NCBI GenBank assembly: GCA_001600415.1
Contig: BCJX01000004.1
Span: forward strand, 1,073,689 to 1,137,688
Source: Pascua guehoae
Taxonomy: Eukaryota > Basidiomycota > Tremellomycetes > Trichosporonales > Trichosporonaceae
DNA: 64,000 nt
Reading direction: 5' to 3'
Shown here: positions 11,091 through 24,699 of the stretch, piece by piece
How the letters are laid out: each line of letters begins with the position of its first letter
Numbering within the stretch: position 1 is the first letter of the stretch
The notes under the pieces: generated by a model
What the model was told of the DNA's origin: nothing
Databases searched by the model: none
Seen by the model: only the letters and a program-made list of their open reading frames with translations
Made by a program: the position numbers and the translations under genes

Positions 11091-14000
11091 ATGTCTTCGG
11101 GAGGCATCTTCTACCTCGACGAGGACCGCGACAAGGAGTCGCCACCATCAACGTCGCCCCGCAACTCGCCGAGTCCGAACCCTCCAGCCCAATCGCAACA
11201 ATCTCCCTCTCCACCCGCACCGTCTTCCTCTGGTGCCGTTCCAACTACATCTACACTTTCCTTGCATGTGCCACCGCAACCACAACCGGCGCCGTCGTCG
11301 CTGCTCGCCCAGACCCAATCATTCGGTCGCAAGTCTGGCGTGTTTGCCGCTACCCCTTCATTTCCTTCTCCACTCGCACAGGCGATTACTGTTCCATCCC
11401 ATTCAGATGACTCGTCGGCCTCGGCGGGCTCCGCGACCGAGTCCGATGGCGAGAGCGACATTCCCGTCCTCGAGACCAACACGCCCCAACGCCGGGTTGG
11501 GTCCGCAAAGCCTCGATCGACGAGCACAAGCACTAGCTCTCCAGGCGAAGCGAGCACTTCGCGGCGCCCTCCATCCCGGCCACCCAGTCCCGCCCGACAG
11601 GCGCTCACACCTGGTGCGCTGCTCATGAACCGCGTCAAGCGATCCGGGAGTGGTTCGCTGCTGGCGTCCACTGGACCCCCGTCGGGTTTGTCCAAACACT
11701 CCCCGCCGAGATCAGGCGCGGTCCCCTCTCGGTCCGACACTCCGCGTGATCAACCATCGCCTAGTCCTTCACGGCAAGGCAGTACGACAAGTGGATCCAG
11801 CGGAAGAAACACGTTATCTGAGACTGGTGGTAACGCTGGCTCGAGCCCACTGGCGTTCGGCAGTCCCGAGCTTGAGCCAGCGGCCGAGCCACTCGTTGCG
11901 CCTCGCCCCATCGCAGCAATGTCACCAGGGCCGTCACGAGACCGCCATGGAAACATTCTGGGGCTGGGTTGGGTAGCCAACTGGGAGACCGCTTCATCTA
12001 CATCTTCGGGAAGCAACAAGGACAAGGGCAAAAGCAAGGAGAGACCGCCCAGTCCAGGAAAACGGGATCGCGAGACATTGGCGTCACCAATACCAGTCGC
12101 GGGGTAAGCCTCAAAGAATGACCGTCCGCAGCCGAGGATTGTTTCTCACGCACAGTGCATCTCGTCAACGTCGAGCGTCCGAGTTTCTTCGTCCCTCGTC
12201 CATGGACTTACGCAAGCTCCCACCTGCGAGCATTGCAACCCGAGTGCAGGGGCCGAGCTTGAGCTCATCAGCGTCCATGATCTCTCCCCTTAACCCGCTT
12301 CCATCACCCTGGTCCGAGGTGCCTACCAATTCCCTTGTTAGCACCCAAAGCGAGGTCTTGGGCTCTACACCAACATCCAGCTCGTCGGCCATTCGCCTCA
12401 ACCGCGTGCCTACGAGCGTTCGCCTTGCTGCCGACTTGATCAAGTCGTCCCAAACACCGCCCCTGCAGCTGATCGACTCGCCAAATTCCACGCCCTCGGT
12501 TCCAACCCCGAACCCTTCTCCGGTGGAAGAACGCGCCACGCTCAGCTTCTCTCCGTTGAAAAAGCGAGGTCTGGAGCCGACCGCTTCGCTCCCTATCGGG
12601 GCCCTCAGCCTTCAGAACGCGTTGGGATCGCCGACCAGTCAGCGGTGGACAGCGACCGAGAGCACATCTACCGACGCTTTCGGCTCTTCCCCATTGTCGT
12701 CCCCCTCTCCCATGAGCGCGCCAATGACTGGCCATGGCTCATTCCCATCCTCGTTGTCACCATCAATGTCAGTGTTTTCCGATGTTCCGTCGTCGACAAT
12801 GGGCGATGCGTTGCACCGACATGGCCGTTCTCCAGAGAGCCTCGGCTTGTCCATGGTGCCTTCGCCAACTGCGCTAGTTTCCCCTGATTCGGTAGCCGCG
12901 TCCTCCACCAGGGACGACACTTCGTCAACGAGTACCGGCACGGGAATGAGACCAGGAAGCAGTACAAGCACCACTCCGGGGTCCGCTGTGGACAACAATG
13001 CTCGGCGGCAGCGGTTATTGGCCGTTGGTCGGCGGGCAGGGCTCGCCATGGATTTAGCTGGCGTCACATCGGCAACCATTGGCGACGCCGCTAGCCACGC
13101 CAACATGATCATCCAAAGTCGTCACGCAAAGGTTCAGCGTTGGAGGCCAAGCGTGTCCGACGATGTAAGTACTGTCCATCTCATTGACAAGTTCTGTTTC
13201 TAACTCGTTTCACAGTTTGCACCTCCTTCAATGCCCCATATTCGCCGTCGGGAAAGCAGTATGGCGGCCACGAGGCTCAGCGCATCGTACATCGATCGGC
13301 CTGGTCATCCTTTGGCATGGGAGTCTTCTTCCGACTGGGGTGAGCCTCGATCAGCCAAGGTTCGGTCCGCGTCGAGTAACCTCACTGCTACTCCTACGAT
13401 GCCTGACGCATCGACCATGACCCGTGAAGAACCTCCTCATCATCGTTCCGTCCGTCCTACCTCAAGTCTTCAACCACCAGTCTCCAGCGTCAGCATGGAC
13501 AGAACAACATCAGCTGCCGGCTCCGTGGGTGGTATCGAATGGGTTGATTGGTATGACTGCTACAAGGCATACAAGGCCGAGAAGATTCGCGCCGAAGCTA
13601 GAGCTAAGGACGGGAAGCAAGAGGGTCGCTCTGCTCCTGCCAGCAACGTGACTTCGCCCGTCGTTGAACGTGAAACAAAACACGAGCTGCCTCAACCACC
13701 ACCTCCCTCCTCCATCTTGGCAGAGCCAGTCCACTTGACACCTGTCACATCTCGCGATGATACGACTCTGGCCCATACGTCAACCCCGTCGATGGCTCAC
13801 TCATCGTCGTCGTTTAGGAGACGAAGTCTCTCTCTTCGTTCCAGCATGTCCACACTCGATCACAAGGCGTCACCGAACCCGAAGCGATCGGGGGGTCTGC
13901 TCCACGACCGTGCGCGGCAGACATCTGGCGGCTCAAATAGGTCGGTATCTACAACTACCACCGACACACAATTGAAGCGGAAGAAGAATCTCGTCACCAA

Positions 14001-17000
14001 AATGGAGGGCTGGTGGAATGCCGTCAAAAGCAACTTCTCGTCCGAGCCAGCCGGGGCTGTGCCTCCCCAACGACTGAACTCGGGTTTGTACCCACAACCC
14101 CGCATTCCATCAGCTCCACAGAGCAGGCGAAACAGCCGAGGCAGCCACCAGATGAGCGGCATGTCGCTTTTGCCTCCGCATACATCTCGGCGCACATCGT
14201 CCTCCTCGACTCGGTCAATTCGGCCCGCAACGTCGCACATGGAGCTGCGCGGCGCTTCTGGGGATGGGTCGGTCAGCCCGAGCCCAGGCCAAACAGCGTT
14301 AGACGGTGGTGCTCCACTCGCTAGGGTTGATTCGGCTGTCCTCATGCCACCTCCACCAGTATCGAGAGTGGTATCGGACGAGCGCAGGCAAAATGTTGCG
14401 CGCACAGGACTCGAAGCTCGACGCAACCAGCCGTCACTGCGCCTCGACCTCGACCCCAACGTTATTGCTGTTCGGGAGACGGTGCGCCGATCGTCGTCCA
14501 ATGTCTCAGAGTCGACGGGTTCGGGAGACAACTCGTCGGGCAGCTACCACAACCGACAAGCGCGGACCGACTCTCTGCCGTCGCGGTCATCATCATACGG
14601 CTTTGGTGCGGGCCTGACCCCAGGTGTGCCAAAGTGGGATCACACACCCTACCAAGTGCCGACAATGACATCTGGAATGACAGTGGCAAGCGAAGCAAAG
14701 GAGGACAAACCGGTGGCACCTGGTGCCGTGATCACTGTCGGGTCAGTGCGCAAGCATATCAAGCAGCGCCTGAACGCGGCCAAGGAGCAGTGCGACACTA
14801 CACTCCGTCGCATCATTGGCATCATCACCGTGTATGAAGAGACACGAATCGAGGATAACGTCGAGGAGCCGCGGCGCGACTACTTTGAGACGTTTAGTGA
14901 CTCGCCTACCTTTGATGGCGTTGACAGTGAGGACGATTCCAACATGCCTCCAGTCGGCCAATGTGAGTACCCACACGTCTCTGTCTGTCCGATGGGGTCA
15001 GTTTTGACACGCAGTCTCGCGTGGTCCCAGCCGTCGTGGATCTGTCTCCTTGTCTAACTCGGCGATCATGTCTAGCCCCAATCGCCGAGTCGCTTTACTG
15101 TCAAGCGTTCCCCCTTCGCCACGTCGGTCTATGAGCAACCGACGCCGCCCGAGCATTGTGCCTCGTGTTGTACCCCGTGATGGGCCGGCCAGTGGTGCCC
15201 CACGCACCCTTGAGCCCACATACAACCCCTTGTCGAGGTCAAGTTCACGATCGACCTCACGCTCCCGCTCGCCTATGCCCACCGCCCACTCTCGGCGGGA
15301 GGAGGTTGTTGAGCAGGACAAGGCATACCTCATCGCGCTGCAGGAACTCATCATTCTTGCTGGTGACGTCCTCGACCTCTCTGTTGACCAGCTCATTTCG
15401 CGTCCCAAGTCGTCTGTCGAGATTATTCAAAAAATCCAGAAGGTTGGCCAAGCTTGGGACGACCATGACGATTGGCCTGGCCGCCCCTGGTACGTCGACA
15501 TTCTCATGGCGGTCGCCAGTCTGGGTCGAGTGCTCGAGTGGTGGGAAGCAGAAAAGGGTTTCTGGAACTTTGAAGACGATGAGCAGAACGAGCCTCTCTC
15601 GTTTGTTCTTCGTCCTGTCAAGGACACGCCCCACTTTGACCTTGAGCCTCACACGGCGCGGTCCGAGAGCTCTTATGCCGTGTCGCCGATGGTCCTCCCT
15701 GCCCAAGGACATGTCGACCTATCCATGTCTGCTACGACGGTCATGCTCCCGCAACCTGTGCCCCGTCCCGAAACGCCATCTGCGGTTTCAGCTACAGCGG
15801 AGGACACGAGCCAGCGGATCGAGGACCTGCGTACCCTCTGTGAACAGGCCAAGAGCGTCAACATTGTCATGGAGCTCAGCCTCCAGGGTGAGGAGATTCT
15901 CTACGTCAACGATGCAATCTTTGAGGTCATCGGGTGAGTTTAGCCATACAAGGGTGCCTGCTAACGAATTAGACGCGAGCCTGAGGAAGTCTTGGACAAG
16001 CCCATTGCTGAATTGCTTGCCCCAGCAGATATTTCGCACTTCACCGAGGCGACAGAGAACCTTTTGGCCGATGACAACAACACCGTCCAGTTGCGGTTCC
16101 GCTTCGAAGTGCACGAGCTGGAGGAAACGGAGGAAGACGACCGCACGCCTGGCCCCGTCTACATCGAGCTTGAGGGTGTGGGCATGCTGATCCGCGAGGA
16201 CGACGAGCCGTCCCACACCATGTGGGTGATGAAGCCTGTCACTGCGACACAGGTGGAGATCAGCGACGAGGCCGTGTTCCCGCGCGACCTCATCCTCTCC
16301 CAGGAGGGTGTGTTGTGCCGCATCTGTGAACGTGAGATTGTCGTCTGGTTCTTTGAAAAGCACAACGAAACTTGTGACGCTGTCCACCGTCTCGAGGCCG
16401 AGATCAACGAAACCAACGAGTATCTGAGCGATCTCAGGCAGACCGCCATCCAGCTTGCCAGAGAGGTCGACGAAGCCAAGACAAATCCCTACCAGGAGCT
16501 GTGTTGGTACAACCTCCCCGAATGGGTCACTCACAGCAACGAGAGTGAAGTGGGTCCCCATGGTGTCGAAATTCGGAAGGCGGCGCCGGAGAGCATCGAG
16601 GAGTTGGTTGAGGTCCTTACCATCGGCTGCCAGATTGAAACTCCGGCTGTGCGTGACGACGAGGCCGACTTCCCCTTCAACGTGCAGCGGTATCTTTCAC
16701 ACGAGTCTGAAGAGAGATTGTTGTGGATTTCACGTTGGCAAAAACCACCCACGACTGATCGCGCACTCGCTCTACTGTTCTCACACGTCGAAGAGCAGCT
16801 TCGCCGCAAGCAAAAGGCTGTCGCCCGCATGCAGAGCACGATCCGGTATTCTGAAAAGACCCGCCACGAGTGGGAGGACAGGGTCAACCAGATGCTCTCC
16901 GAGGACGAGGCAAGTGGTTCGGACAGTGGCTCCGACGCGGCTGGCGCGGATACGTCCATGGCGACCGCGGACACATCGATGACGGCGACATCGGAGAGCT

Positions 17001-20000
17001 ATCCACCAGGCCATCGCAAGATTGCACCCCTTGCCCGCCTTCCGATCATCCAGTCACACCCACAGCGGCAAGAACAGCGGCCGTTACTCCTCACGAGTGC
17101 AAGCGCAACCGCGACGATTACCTCAACTTCGCCGAGTGCAACTGTCACGTGCACGGCGACAGCCGTACCAACGGCAACCACGTCCGTCGCAGCTACGCCT
17201 GTACCTCTGGTCAAGCAACTGTCGCGTGAATCGGCGGAGGCACGTGATGAGGTCCACCCCGTGCCCGTGCAACGCCAACTGCCACCTCCGCGCCCTGAAC
17301 GGGCAGGGCCAACCGAACCCGCCCATGCCCGGACGCAATCGGATGAGCCAGTGTCGGCCAAATCTGAAAGCCTCCTCCCCCCAGACCCAACACTGTCTCC
17401 CGTGGTCAAGGGGGTTCACTCGCGAAGCCACTCGCGCAAAGTGTCATCTACGAAGGCCATCCGCGAGCCGCTTTCGCCTCGTGTGCCATCCTCGGCCACC
17501 CCATCTGCACGGTCGCAGCCTTCCATCAAGGACTTTCAGATTATCAAGCCCATCAGCCGCGGCGCGTTTGGTTGTGTGTACCTGGCAAAGAAGGTCACGA
17601 CTGGCGACTACTATGCCATCAAGGCGCTCAAGAAGTCGGATATGATTGCCAAGAACCAAATCACCAATGTCAAGGCGGAGCGCACCATCCTCATGAACCA
17701 GGCCAGCTCACCATATGTCGTCAAGCTCTTCTTCTCGTTCCAGAGCAAAGAGTACCTTTACCTAGTCATGGAGTACTTGAACGGTGGAGACTGCGCCACG
17801 CTGGTCAAGGCACTTGGCGGTCTTCCCATCGAATGGGCACGCAACTACATTGCCGAACTCGTCCTGGGCCTCGAGTACCTGCACGCCCGGAAAGTTGCCC
17901 ACCGCGACATCAAGCCCGACAACCTCCTCATTGACTCGCAGGGCCACATCAAGCTGACTGATTTCGGTTTGTCCAAGATTGGTCTTCTTAACCGTCAAAT
18001 CGGTGGACCGCGGGCGCCATATCTCAAATCGTCGCTGCGGAGCGCAATGGCCACCACCCGTCGTGGTTCATCGGTCTCGTCGACGGCCACTGATTCCCCA
18101 ATGCTCTCCCCGGTTCTGCTTCCCACGCAATCCATGTCGCAGTTCACCTCATACTTCCCTCACGTGGCCGACAGCGCATCGGCCGACGAGTCGAGTGGCT
18201 CTGAAACTGGCCCAATACCCAAGCACCTGCGTCAGCTTTCGGGTGTAACTAAGCTATCATCGGACGTAGAGACCAACTCGGGCGCCGATGCTCAACGCTT
18301 TGTCGGAACGCCCGACTACCTCGCGCCCGAAAGTATCCTCGGCGGCGGAACGGATGACCGTATGGTGGACTGGTGGGCTGTTGGTGTCGTATTGTACGAG
18401 TTTCTCTACGGCTTCCCACCATTCCATGCCGAAACTCCCGAGAGGGTATTCGACAATGTCGTCTCACGTCGGATCAACTGGCACGACGACGAGGTCGACA
18501 TGCCGCCCGAGCCGCGGGATCTTATGGACCGACTCATGTGCACCAACCCAGCACAGCGATTGGGTGCGCGTGGGGCGGATGAGGTCAAGCAGCACGCGTT
18601 CTTTGCCGGTATCAACTGGGAAACGTTGACCACCGAGGAAGCCGTCTTCATTCCCGACAATACGGATCCCGAGTCGACAGACTACTTTGACCTACGTGGC
18701 GCTAAAGAGGCCTTCCAGGATGAGGAGACTTCGCCCAGGGTACTGCGGAGTGGCAGCAAGGCTGATATCACACCATCATCGTCCGCTCGCGTTGGGCCCG
18801 ACGAGGCAGCAGCCGACGACTTCGGAGCCTTCAACTTCAAGAACCTGCCAGTTCTCAAGCAGGCCAACGACAATGTTATTCGCAAGATCCGCTCCGACTC
18901 GATCGCTGCACACAGCGCAAACGCCCCCGATCTTCGGTTGTTACGTCAGCACCGGCACCCGCACCAGCATCATCACCACCACCGAGGGCACCGCGGCCCG
19001 CCCTCTCCGTCCACGTCCACTTCGTCGGCCGCATCGACACCCTCGCGCATGACCTCCACGACGCCCGGCGCCGGTACACCCGCCGCCATTAGCCCCAACC
19101 ACCAGCGCAACCGTTCCGAGTTGAATGCGCTTGCGCGTGTTCGATCCAACTCTGACAAACGGCGTCTATCACAGTCGTCGCATACACGTTTCCGCGCTGG
19201 ATCAACCTCGAGCACGAGTAACTCGGAACGCGGCGGAAGTACCGACCTCAGGAACAAGACGCCTGCCCCCGACATGGGCTCACAGGGAGACCTTCAGCTA
19301 CTTCCAGCTGCCGAGCTCAACGCGTCTCCAAGCGAGGGGGGTATTGTTGTCCTTATTGCTGAAGACAACCCAATCTCTCAAAAGGTGAGCAACATGACCT
19401 GGCAGATAATGATGTTGTCTCTTACAATCCCTCAGATCCTGGAGACGCTTCTCGTGCGCATGGGATGTCGCTGCGTCTGCGTGCAGGACGGACCCGGAGC
19501 GCTTGCTGCGGCCATGGGCAGTGTCAAGTTTGACCTTATTCTGTGCGATATCCACATGCCGTATGTGAGCGGCGAGCAGGTCGCGAGGATGATTCGGTCG
19601 ACTACGAACCCAAACCAGAACACACCCAGTGAGTAGCCGACACGAGCACGTGCTGTGCAAGCGCCAGAAACATGTGTGCTGTACCACATTCCCAAGCGTC
19701 CCAGTTGCTAACACTTCAGTGATTGCTGCAACCAACTACGACGAGACAATGACCGAGCAGGGCACGCTGTTCTCTGCTGTCCTTCCGAAACCATTCACCA
19801 GGGAGTCACTTTTGCGGAGTCTTGCAAAGGTTGGATTTGAGCTTAGCGCAGGTGGAACTGGTGCCAGTGGAAGCACGGGTCCGGGATCCGTCGCTGGAGG
19901 GAGCGTTAGTGGCAAGGCGAGCAGGAGTGCGAGTGTGACGAGCACGGGGCCACCAGCTGGGTTGGCCATGACCATGGTGACGGGGAGCGGGATTGGATCT

Positions 20001-20072
20001 GAAGGCTCGGCCGCCGCAGATCTCGACCCAACTCCCAGAACGTCCGTGTCCAAGCCCACCACGGCAGTGTAG
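11091..20072 (+). CDS. RIM15: Rim15-like Ser/Thr kinase with PAS, zinc-finger, AGC kinase and receiver domains
   Basis: Seven exons: 11091-12103, 12156-13164, 13216-14962, 15015-15933, 15973-19384, 19436-19628 and 19720-20072, total 2881 residues. The N-terminal half is Ser/Pro-rich and disordered. Residues about 1535-1640 look like a PAS fold (ILYVNDAIFEVIGREPEEV). Around 1677-1700 sits CRIC...HNETC, a C2HC zinc finger typical of Rim15. The kinase spans about 2084-2459: RGAFGCVYLAKK, AIKALKK, HRDIKPDN and DFGLSKIG. An insert of roughly 110 residues follows before FVGTPDYLAPE. A C-terminal response-regulator receiver (about 2686-2800) has AEDN and the phospho-acceptor in LILCDIHMP (Asp near 2737). 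Rim15 in yeast integrates TORC1, PKA and Pho85 nutrient signals and promotes quiescence. Intron 4 is only 39 nt, and intron 5 is 51 nt with no in-frame stop. Confidence 0.93.
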
Positions 20073-22695
20073 AGATATTGTATGACTGCATGTTGACACG
20101 GTATGCATCTGGCATCTGAGATTGACCGAGCTGCGCGCAGGGATGGACCCAGGGAGGACAATGGAAGCGAGTGTTGGAATGAAAGTGAAATGGAGAGAGA
20201 TATCTGTCCGGTGGGCGGGCTAGGCACTCGATCATGAGCAAAGATGATGAGCCCCACACATGACCATCACGGGCCCCGTGGTCGTCTCTTTGCCTGTGCT
20301 CATCGTGGGTAACAAAGTAGGCGGCAACCTGTAGCCTAGCCAACCACAGCCATCCCCACGGCTTTGTCAATAACAAGGTACCAACGCCTTGTGCGCGATT
20401 GCAGAGAAAAGACATGCTCGCGTTGCACCGCCTAGCCCTGCCATGCGTATCCTCGAAATTCCTATCCCGGAAAATCTGTGAGCTCTGCGAGCGCGCTCGA
20501 CGCGCTGTTAGCGTCGGGATGTCCGAGCTCGTACCTCGTCAGTGTCGCTTGTGCCCGACCGGGTCCGGCGGGGCCTCGATGCCAAGACGTTTTGCACGTT
20601 GCCATTAACCCCGTTCGGTAAGTGATGAGGGGCACGAGGGGCACGGGGGTAGGCACGAGGGGGGGCACGAGGGGCCGATGGGGGGCCAAGGTGGGGACGA
20701 CGATCTGTGCCATGGTGGGCAAGATGGGCATGTTGGGCACCATCGGGCACCAGTTGGGGACTGTTTGGGGGACCGTTTGGGGAATGTCTTGGCACAACGA
20801 GCATATGGAGCCCGTGGCGCAACACGGGCTATGCCAAGACGAGTTTAACATTGTTAACATTGTTAGCATTGGCTGGGCGGCGGCTGGGGCACCGCGTGTG
20901 CACATGTGTGCATGCACAGATCGCCCCGTGGTGGCGTCTGGCCCTGGGCCCTCGACTTGGCCCAGTGTGAAACATGGGGAGCGGGGTGCATGTTGGTGTT
21001 GGTTTAGTTTGATCAACCGGTCAATTGCAGCTTCGGATCATTTCGAACTGTGGGCCCAACGTCGTGTCCCGACTTGCGCCGCGTCCTCCACCTTGCAGGC
21101 CGCCGGCGGGAACTGTCGATAGGACGTGTGGACACTGAGCCAAAGCCAAATTTTGATGCCCCCCAGAGTTGAGCTGGATTTCTACTGGGACGGTGAATTA
21201 GAGTGCTGGATGGTTGCGAACATGTCTTGTTTCATTGTCAACTTGCGCGTCCCCACTGGCTGGGCGGCTCTTGCCAGCTTTGTTGCTCTCGCTCGGTGTG
21301 TTTCATTGCCATCGCGATTTGCAACACGCAAGCAACGTCTGGCGTTGCAGAGGAGACTCGTCTTCGGAGACGGAGACGTACTGATGTCTGACGATGGCAA
21401 TGCTGATCGGTAGACGAGGACGAGGACAAGGCCCCCAAATACCGATTACTTGATTCGGTGGCGTACAAGCCCGCATGGGTTCATTGAGCACACTTGCCCG
21501 CCCGCGCGCTAACATTGTGCTGGTAGCATGCTGCTAGCTCGTCTGGAGATCTCTGCTGGCTTAGCATGAAGATCCCGACACACCAAAATGACCGAAGCGT
21601 CCAGGCATTGTCGAGGCCAAATGAAAGCTTGGGGCGCGCCAAGACAAAAACACCTGGGTCTGTCCCACCATCACCGGACGTGTGCCGACTGGCTGCCCGG
21701 CCACCTCTGGGTCTGTCTCGGGGCCTCTGCTACCAGTGCCGCACAAATCCCCGAGGAATTCCAGAGCACCTTGCACGCACCTACCTTTGGGCCGAGCATC
21801 GGTCTGTCTGGCGTCGCGGTGCCGTTTGGGGGGTGCTAAGCACGAGAGAGTCACACCGGCACCCCAAATACCCACCATACCGATGCCACAGATAATCGCC
21901 TGTGCGGGGACTTGGCACGGGCAAATTACAACTGGGCCAACGACCTTGGTACCGCCACCACCTCCCTCGCCTCTGTGCCGAACACGCCTCTAGGCTTGGC
22001 ATCAGGTGCTGCGCTTGAAATACTGCACGCTCGGCCGTCATCCCGAGTCTGGCCGTTGAATGCCGCTGGGCAGTTTTCGAATCTGCACATGCTTGGCATC
22101 ACGAGGACACGCCTGATGCGATCCATCCCGTTGTTCACGGGGGCCAGGTGGGCCAGGTGGGCCAGGTGGGCAGGGATGGCGGCGGTGGCGGCGGCAACGC
22201 GCACTACTGTATTGACCGAGTTTACCGTGGCGGTGTTGGCACGGCACATCATCAAAGACAGTTCGATATTCTCGATTTACAAACCAAGCCCGCAGCGCTG
22301 TGTTTGCACTGCGTTTGCTTCCCCTGCCCTCCACCCCTTCCCCCCCTTCCCCTCTCCCCCTCCCCTCCTCCTCATCCCTGTCGTGGGCAGGAAGGGCAGG
22401 AAGGCAAAGAACAGAGCTTGGACAGTGTGTAATTTTTTGGGTGTGGCTGGTTCTCAGAGTGTGGCTCTGGGGCGTGCCCGACGATGCGGCGCTTGCATGG
22501 GTTGGTGGCTGCCTCTCCGCCCCCATCATCTCGCTCTCGCTCCTAGGCCACCGCTGCCATATAAGCCATGCCTCTGTGGCCCCTGATGTGGCTCTTCACC
22601 CCAAACGGGTAACGTCTTCAAGACCCGCCACATTCGTTTCCCACGACACACACCACGACCAACACCACAACCACCACCCCCCACCCGGACTCACG
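20073..22695. other. Intergenic region
   Basis: 2.6 kb without a supportable gene. It holds G-rich imperfect repeats (about 20625-20790, units like gggcacgag and ttggggac) and a short gggccaggt repeat near 22140-22170. The last part becomes C-rich and CA-rich leader before the transporter start. Confidence 0.5.
22558..22565 (+). promoter_or_regulatory. TATA-like element of the MFS transporter gene
   Basis: CATATAAG lies 131 nt upstream of the ATG at 22696 in otherwise GC-rich sequence, followed by a CA/CT-rich leader. Position and sequence fit a TATA box; this is inference only. Confidence 0.35.
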
Positions 22696-24699
22696 ATGGC
22701 TACCGTCGCCACCCTCTCTTACGACAACAAGGAAAAGGCTGATCTGCACACCACCGAGGTGCGGGACGCCTCGGTGTGTGAAAAGTATGACACGCCTGCC
22801 GACGACCCCCGCGCCGATTACTCGGGCTTTGTGCAGAAGACCGACCCAAAGGAGATCAAGCTCGTCCGCAAGCTTGACAGCTTCATCATGGTGTGTTAGG
22901 CTACCATGACAACCGGAACCGGGTGGTGGCTAACGTTTGCAGCCTTCCCTGTGGGCAATGTACTGGCTCAACTACCTCGACGTAAGTGGTTACCTCTTGC
23001 GATTGTTACCGGCTGAGGATGTTCCGGCTTGCAAGCCGGCGGAGGACCTTTGATCACGGCTGGGCAATTTGGGTCACTGCCGGACGACTGTGCCACACAC
23101 ATCCTTGACCATTCCGGTGTAGAGCGACCACGTCAGGCAATCCCGCTAACCACATTACAGCGTAACGCCATTGCACTGGCCAAAAGTATGTTTTCAACCC
23201 CTCTGGCAAAATCAGACAAACAGCCAACAGCCAACCTGGGTCGCATGCTGACATTCGCCTACAGTCTCCACCATCACCAAGGACCTCAAGCTGAGCGATG
23301 TCCAGTACCAGACTGCCGTCTCCATCCTGTTCGCCGGTTATGTCATTTTCGGTGTCCCCTCCAACATGCTTATTACCCGTGTCAAGCCCGCCCTCTACCT
23401 CTGCTGCGTCATGATGACCTGGTCCATCATCTCCATCTGCACGGCCTTTTCCGGCAGCGTCACTGGCCTCCTCCTCACCCGTTTCTTCCTCGGTGTAGTC
23501 GAAGCCCCTTACTACCCCGGTGCGCTTCTCCTCATCTCCAACTTCTACACCCGTACCGAGGTCGCCACGCGTATCGCCATTCTGTACACTGGTAACATTC
23601 TCGCCACCGCCTTTGCTGGTCTCATTGCCATTGGTATTTTCAAGCTTGACGGAAAGCTCGGCTACGCCGGGTGGCAGTGGCTCTTCATCATCGTAAGTCA
23701 CCCTTTACTCTCATTCCGGTTATCCCTGTACTGACCTGCCTTTTGTAGCAAGGATCCGCTACTGGCTTTGTTGCCGTCGTCTGCTACCCCTTCCTCCCCA
23801 ACTCGCCCAAGACCTACTTCTGGCTCACCCCCGAGGAGCGTGAGCTTGCCCAGTCCCGTCTTCTCCGTGACAAGGTCGACGAGAAGCCCGCCGGCACCAC
23901 CTGGCAGGGTCTCAAGCAGGCCGTTTCCGACTACCGTACCTGGATCTTCTGCCTCATGTTCAACGCCCACCTTTCGGCCAACGGGTTCAAGAACTTCTTC
24001 CCCTCTGTCGTCCAGGTACGTCAACTCTCGGATATCAGCAGCGTGCAAATAAGCGCTTGTTCAGAAACCTCACCTTTTTTGTCACCTTTTGGATTTTTTT
24101 GGGCTCACACTCGCAGACTCTCGGCTTTGACCAGACCATGACCCTCGTCCTCACCTGCCCCCCTTACCTCATGGCCGGTATTGTCACCTTCTACGTCTCG
24201 TGGTCCTCGGGCAAGTACAACGAGCGCACGTGGCACATTACCATCTCCAAGGCCGTCGCTATTGCCGGCTTTATCCTCGCCCCCGCCACACTCAACACTG
24301 CCGTCCGCTATGTTGCAATGTGCATCTTCACCATGGGTACCTATGGTGTCAACTCTCTCATCCTCGGATGGGCCTCGACCGTCCTCTCCCAGACAGTCGA
24401 GAAGAAGGCCGTCGTCATTGCTCTCATGACCTCGACCGCCAACGCGTCATTCATTTACACGCCCTACCTCTTCCGCGACGACGACCGCCCCCGCTACACT
24501 ATTGGTGAGTGACCTACCGTCCAGGCGAATTTTTTGTTTTTTTTTTTAACCACCTTGCTAACATTCCCCCGCAGCCATGTCCGCCATGGCCTGTTTCTCG
24601 CTCCTGACCGCCGCCTGTGCGTGGGCCCTGCGCATTATTCTCTCCAGGCAGAACCGCAGCCTCGCCGAGACCGGTTCCCCCACCAAGTATCCCTACTAA
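22696..24699 (+). CDS. MFS transporter, allantoate/nicotinate permease (ACS, Dal5/Tna1-like) type
   Basis: Seven exons: 22696-22890, 22943-22981, 23161-23185, 23265-23692, 23749-24015, 24117-24504 and 24575-24699, total 488 residues. The N-terminus is hydrophilic and cytosolic. Hydrophobic helices follow, with ACS-family signatures: WAMYWLNYLDRNAIALAK (assembled across the tiny exons), GVPSNMLITRVKP, and RFFLGVVEAPYYPGALLLIS with FYTRTEVATRIA. Length and pattern fit about 12 transmembrane segments of a plasma-membrane anion:cation symporter for organic anions such as allantoate, nicotinate or pantothenate; the substrate cannot be decided. Exons 2 and 3 are only 39 and 25 nt long and sit between introns of 52, 179 and 79 nt. 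The gene ends TKYPY. Confidence 0.92.
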
